A stretch of DNA of 64,000 bases from Adiantum capillus-veneris. Its lineage: Eukaryota; Streptophyta; Polypodiopsida; Polypodiales; Pteridaceae. Positions 56,939 to 64,000 of this stretch are shown in pieces. Each line of letters opens with the position of its first letter. Position 1 is the stretch's first letter. The DNA is taken from the NCBI GenBank assembly GCA_014529385.2, contig CM043955.1, positions 150,053,640 through 150,117,639 of the forward strand, read 5' to 3'. The notes beneath the pieces were generated by a model. The model made no database searches. It was not told the DNA's origin and saw nothing but the letters and a program-made list of their open reading frames with translations. The translations under genes were made by a program, and so were the position numbers.

Positions 56939-58300
56939 CTAGACAACAGGGGTCTGAAGGACTCCAAGAATAGCAGTTTTCTTTTTATTAATGCCCTTGA
57001 CTTGCATCGTACTCGGGGATAGGTTCGGTTTCCCTAATTGACACCAAACTCCATAGGATAACAAATTGTGTTTAGCTCCCGTATCTAATAAGGCCTTGTA
57101 TAGTACTTTCCCATAGGGGCTATTTAGCTCAATTGGGTATCGTAGGGGTGGCTCAGATTCTGATGAGTCGTCATCTGTGTCCTCGAAAAATGCTTGCGTG
57201 ATTCCCAGATTAGCCTCTCGTTGGCGTCTAAGACGTTGTTGTCGTTCTCGAGCCTCAACTCTTGCTTGGATTTTTTTAAGCTCTGCTTGTTCCTTGGCAG
57301 CCTTCTTTTGATGGATGGCTTGCAACTCTTCCTGGCTTAGAGGATCATAATATCTTTTGAATTTACTCCCATTAAGGAATCCAATGGTTTCAACTCCATC
57401 TAGAGTCTGCACACGATTGGTACCTTGCAGAGAAATTTCACACACTCGATATGGTCCCTTACCAGCGTATTTCAATTTCTTCTTTTCATTACGTACCCCG
57501 TACATAAGAACTTTATCACCAACCTTGATGTCTTTATTCTTTAAATGGCTATCAAACCACTTCTTTCTCCTATCCTTCTCCACTAGAGCATTTCGCACAG
57601 CTAATTGCCTTTCTTCATCTAGCCTTTCCAGGATATATAATCGCTCCACTAAGGGGTTACCGTCCCAACCTTCTTGAGAAGCTACTCGAAGACTAGGAAT
57701 GAAAAACTCCCATGGCATAACTGCTTCTTGGCCATACACAATCTTAAACGGTGTGCAATTAATATCAACTTTATACGCAGTACGATAAGCCCATAAATCC
57801 GATGTAAGCTTTAGGTCCCAATCAGTGCGATGAGCCTCGACTGTCTTTGTCAAAATGGAGATGAGAGTTTTGTTGGTACTCTCAGCTTGGTCATTTTCTT
57901 GGGGATAATAGGGTGTAGACTTGTGGTGAGATATCATGAAGTTTGATGTGAGTTCTTTTATTACTTCATTTATAAAATGAGTTCCATTGTCACTCACAAG
58001 TTCAAAGGGGCATCCAAAACATGTGATAATGTTCTCAAAGAGGAACTTAGCTGTTGTTTTTGCATCCGCCTTTCGTGTTGCTTTTGCTTCAGCCCATTTG
58101 GTTACATAGTCGGTAACGACAATGATATATCGTGATTGCGTGTTACGTGCAGCCGGACTAATCGGTCCTACAAAGTCTAAGCCCCACTTTTCAAATGGTT
58201 GGGTTACCTTGATGGGATGTAGAGGCATCCTATCCCTTCTTTGTGGCTTGTTGAAGCGTTGGCATTCATCACATCCCTTTGCAAAAAGTGATGCATCCTT
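56939..58300 (-). pseudogene. B2 integrase plus N-terminal half of a second protease
   Basis: The frame carries CDECQRFNKPQRRD (zinc pair, 58240-58290) and then the core LDFVGPI (D18 counting from the Met at 58228), LVSDNGTHF (D80) and ENDQAEST (E116), giving D-D-35-E. A GPYRV-containing C-terminal domain follows, then a Lys/Glu/Arg coiled coil, and unusually ALLDTGAKHNLLSYG (D382) with KGINKKKTAILGVLQTPVV: a canonical retropepsin active site and flap-like part. No chromodomain is seen. A frameshift near 58290 separates it from RT-RNase H. The TAG at 56939 cuts the second protease in two. Confidence 0.9.
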
Positions 58301-60159
58301 AAACAGAGTGGGCCTGACTCTAAGATCTTTCGGGCAGTCATCTTTCCTGAAAAGTGACCACCAGCTACGCCCATGTGTGCCTCTTGTAGAATATATAAAT
58401 AATCATCCTCGCGGGCATAGCGTCTAAGAACATCATCTTTTCCTCTCTTATAGAGAGTTCCAGCCAGTAAGCAATAGGGTTCGCATTCCTTGATTAATTT
58501 TCGAGCTATATCTTTTCGCAGTTCTTTGGGTGGAAAACCATTAACTAAGAAGTTAACAATCTTTTCACTCCATTCAGGCATTGTCTCAACAATGAACAAA
58601 GGAGTATCAGGAAATTCATCATCAACCCCCGTAGGAGCTTCGCCATTAGGGATACGAGATAAATGATCCGCCATGACATGTTTCCTCCCAGGCCTCACAA
58701 CAACGGTGAAGTCAAACTCAAGAAGAATTAACAACCATCGTGTAATTCGACCTATGGAACACGGCTTGTTTACCAAATATAGCAATGCTTGATGATCAAC
58801 ATAAAACACAAACTTGGTAGCAAGAAGGTAATAGCGAAATTTCTTTACTGCGTAAATCATAGCTAGACCTTCGCGCTCTGTAGTAGTGTAGTTCATCTCG
58901 GCATCATTTAATTGGCGACTTGCAAAGCTAATAGGGTAGTCCAATTTATGTTCTCCTGGTTGAGTTAGAACACACCCAATAGCAAAATTTGATGCATCAA
59001 TATGCACATGAAAAGGTACATTCCAATCAGGTGTTCGCAGGATTGGAGCACTTGTTAGGGCCTTCTTTAATAACTCATAAGATTGATGACATTCTTCCGT
59101 CCAGTGAAACTTGATACGAAGCTTGTACAATGGACGCGCTATCTCGGCAAAGTTTAAAATAAACCTTCGATAATAACCAACATGGCCCATAAATCTTTGA
59201 ACTCCTTTATAGTTAGTAGGTGGTGGCAAATCGGCAATGGCTTTAATCTTACTCTCATCTGTGGATATCCTGTTCTTGGACACTATATGCCCTAGAATGA
59301 CTCCATGCTTAACCCAAAATTGGCATTTGAAAGGGTTCAATGAGATGCGATAAAATCTGCACCTTTCAAATATTTTTCGTAGATATAACAAATGCTTCTC
59401 CCAAGAAGAATAAACACAAAGGTCGTCTAGGAAAGCTTCACAAAACTCCCTTAGAAATTCTTTAAACGCAGTGTTTATTAATCGTTGGAATGTAGCAGGG
59501 GCATTCATTAAGCCAAAAGCCATAACACGAAATGCAAACACTCCAAACTCTGTGATAAAAGCAGTTTTAGATTGGTCCTCTAATGCAGTTGTGATTTGAT
59601 TGTAACCATAGTACCCATCTAAAAATCTATAAGCTTCCTTGCCCGCAACTCTTTCAAGCACATGTTCTGAATATGGCAAGGGATAATGATCTCTCCTAGT
59701 GGCTGCATTAACTTTCTTGAGGTCCACGCACACTCTTAGTTTCCCATTCTTTTTTGGCACAATGACTATTGGAGAAACCCATTCTGAGTGCTCAATAGGG
59801 TATATGAATCCACATTGGATAAGTTTTTCAATCTCCTCTTGTACAATTTTGGCGTACTTAGGATTCATTGGATAGGGTCGTTGCTGGACGGGTTTAGCAG
59901 TGTTGATCATGGGAATTGTATGTTGCACCACAGAAGGTGGAACGCCCTTCATGTCATGATATGTCCAAGCAAAGATATCCTTGTATTCCTTGAGGATCTC
60001 CTTAAGTACAGCCTCTTCAGTTTCGGTAAGGTCTTGAGCAATAAAGACTGGTTTAGACTCCTCGCCTGGTTCTGCTAATTCTATCTCTTTAACTACCGTT
60101 GGACCATCATAGACTCCACTGCTTCCATTGGTAGGTATTCGTTGGGCTTTGGCATACAC
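58204..60159 (-). CDS. B2 reverse transcriptase-RNase H
   Basis: 651 uninterrupted codons. RT: EWVSPIVIVPKKNGKLRVCV (about 126-145), DHYPLPYSEHVLER, FLDGYYGYNQI (D181), MAFGLMNAPATFQRL, catalytic FLDDLCVYS (243-251), and thumb KAIADLPPPTNYKGVQRFMG. RNase H: FHVHIDASNFAIGCVL, TTTEREGLAMIYAVKKFRYY, VDHQALLYLV. Connection to integrase: VRPGRKHVMADHLSRIPNG and AHMGVAGGHFSGKM (zinc His pair). The frame extends upstream to 60225, so the Met at 60159 is not a real start; this is a polyprotein. The most intact RT in the window. Confidence 0.95.
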   Translation of the reverse strand: MYAKAQRIPTNGSSGVYDGPTVVKEIELAEPGEESKPVFIAQDLTETEEAVLKEILKEYKDIFAWTYHDMKGVPPSVVQHTIPMINTAKPVQQRPYPMNPKYAKIVQEEIEKLIQCGFIYPIEHSEWVSPIVIVPKKNGKLRVCVDLKKVNAATRRDHYPLPYSEHVLERVAGKEAYRFLDGYYGYNQITTALEDQSKTAFITEFGVFAFRVMAFGLMNAPATFQRLINTAFKEFLREFCEAFLDDLCVYSSWEKHLLYLRKIFERCRFYRISLNPFKCQFWVKHGVILGHIVSKNRISTDESKIKAIADLPPPTNYKGVQRFMGHVGYYRRFILNFAEIARPLYKLRIKFHWTEECHQSYELLKKALTSAPILRTPDWNVPFHVHIDASNFAIGCVLTQPGEHKLDYPISFASRQLNDAEMNYTTTEREGLAMIYAVKKFRYYLLATKFVFYVDHQALLYLVNKPCSIGRITRWLLILLEFDFTVVVRPGRKHVMADHLSRIPNGEAPTGVDDEFPDTPLFIVETMPEWSEKIVNFLVNGFPPKELRKDIARKLIKECEPYCLLAGTLYKRGKDDVLRRYAREDDYLYILQEAHMGVAGGHFSGKMTARKILESGPLCLRMHHFLQRDVMNANASTSHKEGIGCLYIPSR

Positions 60160-60225
60160 AAACTTTCGCTCCCCCGTGGTATAAGATTTAAAATGTTCAG
60201 GAGCCGTATGTAAGTCAGCAGGCTC

Positions 60226-60486
60226 TTATCCTGACGGAGACCTTTCTTTTAGTTCTGCCTCCTTTTGTTGTTGTGCTAACTCTCGGTTTTGACGTCTTCT
60301 TATAGTTCGACTCAATTTCGGCTCTGTAACTTCCAATTGAGCAAGGTCAATGGGTCGCGGGCTGCACCACATGACACTCTGGAGATGTTCACCCCAATTG
60401 TCTACTAGCTTTCGATGAGCATCACATGCCCCTAGATAGCTAAGCCATTCTGCAGTAGATCTTTCCTTGTTTATCCTAGCTCTCAC
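60226..60486 (-). CDS. B2 linker between protease 1 and RT
   Basis: 86 codons, basic (AEWLSYLGACDAHRKLVDNW, TIRRRQNRELAQQQKEAELK), in frame with RT apart from one TAA at 60226. It is probably a tether region of the polyprotein. No domain is recognised. Confidence 0.6.
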   Translation of the reverse strand: MRARINKERSTAEWLSYLGACDAHRKLVDNWGEHLQSVMWCSPRPIDLAQLEVTEPKLSRTIRRRQNRELAQQQKEAELKERSPSG

Positions 60487-60513
60487 ATTTGCTCAATATC
60501 GTCGTCTCTTATA

Positions 60514-61593
60514 TCACCTTTGTTTCTTGTTAAGGTTTTGATTTTGGTAAATGTTTGAACTCGACTCGCTTGATAGGTCTTCGCTTGTATCTTCTTCACT
60601 CTCATATAAATTACCATAGATGGTCGTACTAGACCTTGAGTGTTCAGTTTCTATACTTGGCTCACTGGATGTTTCCTCAGGTTCTGAATCCATTTCTCCC
60701 TGAGATTCCGTTTCTGATGTGTATTGGCCTGAAGCCTTTGAGGAATCATCGGTTTCACTCTCAGGTAGGTGTGCCTCTTTCTTATCATCGGATCTTACAT
60801 GCGCTACACATAACATGTTTACTGGTGCAATGTGTGGTATCTCTTCCCCATCTGGTGTTACCCAGGTTGTTCCTCTAGCTCCCCATGTATCTATAGATGC
60901 CGCTAGGTGTACCCAATCGACATTGTCTGACTCAGCCATTCCGGGTAGGATATCCATATAAGGAGAGTTCTCCCCAATATCCGTGTCCTCGTTACACGTG
61001 TAACAATACTGTAATGGGGCTGAGTGAATTGTTGTGTCTGATCGATTATCAATGATGAATTTATTTCCTAGAGGATGCGTTCGACCACTTAAAAGATCAA
61101 CTCGAATGACAGAGTCTTGGAACTGTAAGTAGACGTGGTTTTTGGACCAGTCATGCACCATTTTTGCTTCCCTCATGAATGGACGCCCTAAGATCATCTC
61201 AAATGACATAGGATGCTTGGAAAAATCCATAACAATGAAAGTCTGCCTTACCTTGTGTCCCAAGACCTTGATCCTGAGATCCTTAAGCATTCCAATAGGC
61301 GTAGCAATAGATCCATTAGCCATTTTTACCACTACGCTTGTGGCTTCAAGGTGAGGTCGCCCCATAGACTCTCAACAACTCTTTGTCACCATGCTGACTC
61401 CCGCACCACCGTCAAGGACTCCCTTTACAGTTAAACCTTTAGTAGTGATTGGTAGAGTAGCATTAGATTCATCACCTTCAAAGTATTGCCCCAACTTGTT
61501 AACGGGTACTTCAATTACAGATTCATGTCCCGCTAGGTCAGATGGTGGTGCTAAATGTTCCTCATCATTCATTACCGAGTCAAGTTTGTTCAT
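60514..61593 (-). pseudogene. B2 protease 1 (D-G-G active site) with acidic tail
   Basis: LTVKGVLDGGAGVSMVTKSC, then a TGA at 61372-61374 in place of the Ser codon of B1, then GRPHLEATSVVVKMANGS and FEMILGRPFMREAKMVHDWS. The active site D-G-G-A-G agrees with B1, so this form is inherited, not a mutation of one copy. After about residue 115 comes the same linker as in B1 (DVDWVHLAA-type stretch) and then an acidic Ser/Glu tail (61000-60540) absent from B1. Confidence 0.85.
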
Positions 61594-61608
61594 ATGTGCA
61601 AACTTTTG

Positions 61609-62598
61609 TTATCCGGCCTGTAATTCTCCATTGAGGAAGGCTCGAAGAGCTGAGACTAGCTCGGGGTCTTTATATAGTTTGGACATGATGGTGGTTCTAA
61701 CTTCTGAAGACATGAAATCCATCAATTTGGCAACATTTAATGGCATCTTGTGGGACGTAGGACCCTGACAAGAGAATGGTGAAGATGGAATCTCCACTTC
61801 CTCAAGGGGGTCGGGCATTCCCTCACCAAACATTCTCTCTAGTAGGAAAGGTGTGTGTCCACTTTCAGATGTCCTACCCTCACTCTCTTCCCGAATGATA
61901 CTGGGTATAGCTAACGGCGTGTAGTTCTTGTGAGGTTGAACTTGTGTGGGAAACACTGTGTCCGACATCTGGATATGTTTGGGTTCAGGTTCTAATGTTC
62001 GTTGAGTTTCTTCCACCAAACCCCTCAGTTGTTGGGCTCGTTCAATTTCCACGGTTGGCTTTGGATAGGTTCCAATCTTTCTCTTGCAATCCTCATTTTT
62101 TGTCTCTCGTGGCTTATCTTGGGGGTTCGCAACTGGGTGGTTTAACTTTGAATACTCTTTTGGTGTTCGTCGTAATTCCCTCTCGTGATCCTCCTCACTG
62201 GCTTTTTCCTTTGTAGTAATAGTTTTGGTCTCCGTGGTCTCTATCGAATCTGAGTCATCCTCAGGGTCATTCATATACACGGGATCCTCTCCTGTCCCTA
62301 TGTTAGTCTTTGAACTAGGTTTTGAGCTAGAAGCATTAAGGGATTTCTTTCTACGTGTTTTCTTCTTTCTCGCTCGGCCAATGGATGCAGCATCTCTCTC
62401 TTCGAGGATGTAATTTTGCTTTTGGAGCATCGACCGTGTGAGTGCATTCATTGGTGCTATGTTTATAGTTGGTGGTGTCCCATCAACAATCTCTATTAAG
62501 TTCAATGGTGTGATTTTCGGTGCGTTTGGATTGTTAGGACTCTGTGCGATCAAATGATCTATGCCACAACGATTATAAATGAGTATTGGCATTGCCAA
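61609..62598 (-). pseudogene. B2 gag C-terminal part (last zinc knuckle and linker)
   Basis: 329 open codons: YNRCGIDHLIAQSPNN (last knuckle, with Cys to Tyr and Cys to Ser changes that spoil zinc binding), ALTRSMLQKQNYILEERDAA, a Lys/Arg patch, an acidic linker, and MSSEVRTTIMSKLYKDPELV. It matches 10330-11260 of B1. Truncated at its N-terminal side by the Copia C3 LTR. Confidence 0.85.
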
Positions 62599-62607
62599 TG
62601 CACTCCC

Positions 62608-62822
62608 TGTTGGGATTAAAGCCCAAGTGGCCTCTTATGCGGATATGGCCGGCCGCCCGCCTAACTCACTTACCTCTAACTCTTTGTATATACTCACATA
62701 TACTTTGTGAATACTAAGGTATTGGGAGATAACCCTTCTAAGAGTTCTCTGCGTACTGTACTGTGTAAGCTCACTGAGTGTGTGTGTGAGAGAATCGACC
62801 CACGCTCCGCTCCGCGACTTCA
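62608..62822 (+). repeat. 5' LTR of Copia C3 (215 bp)
   Basis: TGTTGGGATTAAAGCC...GCGACTTCA. Contains GTGGCC and GGCCGGCCGCCCGCC, as in the C1 3' LTR at 17522, suggesting the same broad family. The preceding CTCCC (62603-62607) would be the target duplication. Confidence 0.85.
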
Positions 62823-62824
62823 AT

Positions 62825-62836
62825 TGGTATCAGAGC
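62825..62836 (+). other. Primer binding site of C3 (tRNA-iMet)
   Basis: TGGTATCAGAGC two bases after the LTR. Confidence 0.93.
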
Positions 62837-63886
62837 CTTGGTTCAATGCGGATTTGCGCAATCGCGCGCGCGCACTTGTTCGGCAGATTCTGGATCCAGA
62901 GTTCGAAAATTCACACTCGGCTTTCCGGGAGCGTTTCCATCCGGCGACCTGGGGTTTTACCCCCCTTTCGAAGCCGTTTATGCCCTCAGAATTTCGTTCT
63001 GAGCACTACAGCAGAAGATAGATTTCAGCCGCCAAGAAATCCGTCTTGTGTAGATTGGCAAGCAGGAGGTGGCCGACATCAATATCGGCATCGACATACA
63101 TCACTCATTAGTCTTCAGAGCATCATCTATAGACCAGGTACACATATATATCATCAGATATATATATTGCAGTCTGCATTGTTACTTCTTGTGCTTGCCA
63201 GGTTCCAGGGGAGGTGTGGCCATACGACGGCTTGACACCACTGGCATGTATTGCAGATTGATGTACTGTGATTGTGGGTCTGCTAGTTGTGAGTCACGCT
63301 AGCAGACAGACCGCCGTAGCAGTCATAGGACAATGATTGGTCTATTATAGGATGTATGCTAGTTCTGGGCAGTTTGCTGAGCCATCTGAGAGGGTCGTGT
63401 GTGAGGTTTTTTGAAGCCAAGCACTGGGGGCTGGGTTACCCAGTGTGAGGTGGATTAGGTTGCTGGAGTTCCCCTCTACACGCATCCTCTTCGGCGACTT
63501 TTATCCCTTAGGATGTATGACTTTGTGTAGACACTGGATTGCATCTTATGCATCAGGCCGTTGAGGCATTGTTCAGGGTTCAGTCTTGAGACAGATACAG
63601 GTTCTGTCATCGCCCAGAGAGGAGACAGTGTATGCTTACAGGACAGCATATTACAGAGATTTTTTAGATTTGTCACTGGTCAGCTATTTATGATTGTTTT
63701 TTGAGCTATCTTTTGGTTCCCAGAGCTCAATTTACAGGGGAGACTCTGTCAAAAATTTTCAAAATACTGACAGTTCCTGAGGAGAGGTGTTCAGCTTGTT
63801 GATTACAGCTTGTTTACTGTGTACAGAGGCCAGTTTACAGGGGAAACTCTGCCGGATTTTTTTCAGGAGTAAACAGTTTGGGAGAT
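62837..63886 (+). other. C3 5' leader
   Basis: Long non-coding leader. A TTTACAGGGGA(G/A)ACTCTG motif occurs twice, near 63731 and 63833. No gene. Confidence 0.7.
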
Positions 63887-64000
63887 ATGGCATCTTCTCA
63901 AAGTGAGACTCTTTACAACATAAAGAAGCTGGATGGCACAAACTTTCCATTCTGGAAGAAGCAGATTTGGTAGGTTTTGGTGCAGAAAAAACAAGTGAAG
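63887..64000 (+). pseudogene. Copia C3 gag, start only
   Basis: The ATG at 63887 opens MASSQSETLYNIKKLDGTNF, then PFWKKQIW and a TAG at 63971-63973, with the frame continuing as VLVQKKQVK. The L-x-G-x-N-(F/Y)-x-x-W motif is the usual Copia gag N-terminus. Cut by the window end. Confidence 0.88.

Larger units (their letters stand above)
53253..62607 (-). mobile_element. Ty3/Gypsy element B2, near-full pol, cut by Copia C3
   Basis: Same family as B1: LTR 53253-53909, polypurine tract 53912-53921, homologous 3' non-coding region, WxPK ORF, protease 1, gag linker. Unlike B1 it keeps RT, RNase H and integrase and has a second retropepsin domain. The gag N-terminus, primer binding site and 5' LTR are missing because C3 starts at 62608. 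It is inserted in Copia C2. Each coding part has one or two stops or shifts, so decay is mild. Confidence 0.93.
62608..64000 (+). mobile_element. Ty1/Copia element C3, 5' end only
   Basis: 5' LTR 62608-62822, primer binding site 62825-62836, about 1.05 kb of leader, then a gag start at 63887. The rest is beyond the window. It interrupts the gag of B2 and is therefore the youngest of the nested insertions on this side. Confidence 0.9.

Overview
The window looks like nuclear DNA from a land plant with a large, repeat-rich genome. The signs are nested Ty3/Gypsy and Ty1/Copia LTR retrotransposons with plant-type tRNA primer sites, a tRNA-derived SINE, many microsatellites, and one multi-exon remorin gene, a family known only from land plants. 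A fern or other non-seed plant is my guess from the mixture of elements; I see no marker that settles the lineage. Apart from the remorin gene almost everything is mobile-element sequence in various states of decay.

Layout. 1-6372: a minus-strand Gypsy element (A) cut by the window edge (integrase, RNase H, RT, protease, gag, PBS, LTR). It sits in a plus-strand Copia element (C1), which is interrupted again by a complete Gypsy element B1 (6722-15563, 5-bp target duplication, tRNA-Asp-type PBS) and resumes at 15569 with RT, RNase H and an LTR at 17522. 17.8-19.3 kb: a decayed open reading frame resembling Penelope-like elements. 19.9-23.1 kb: broken, unrecognised genes. 23281-23685: a large inverted repeat. 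24.4-27.2 kb: unrecognised degenerate coding DNA with a recent 326-bp tandem duplication. 29.6-31.35 kb: an isolated LTR of family A. 33.5-36.5 kb: a Copia gag scrap and a broken, intron-containing transposase-like gene. 38.6-39.4 kb: the end of a Gypsy integrase.

40303-44580 (minus) is the remorin gene; six exons join with consistent phase. 46187-46439 is a SINE with perfect target duplications. 47.0-49.6 kb holds the most unusual locus: a minus-strand intron-containing gene with HUH and YxxK motifs of a rolling-circle (Rep-type) endonuclease, a coiled-coil ORF beside it, and a perfect 19-bp-arm hairpin 1.1 kb downstream.

52.1-53.25 kb is Copia C2 (gag, protease), interrupted by B2, a fuller member of family B (53253-62607, minus). 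B2 shows gag, protease, RT-RNase H, integrase, then a second retropepsin-like domain, an ORF with repeated W-(V/I)-P-K motifs and a small acidic ORF. B2 is interrupted by Copia C3 (62608 to the edge). Comparison of B1 with B2 shows that B1 lost RT, RNase H, integrase and the second protease and has its first protease fused in frame to the WxPK ORF, so it could only move with help from a partner such as B2.
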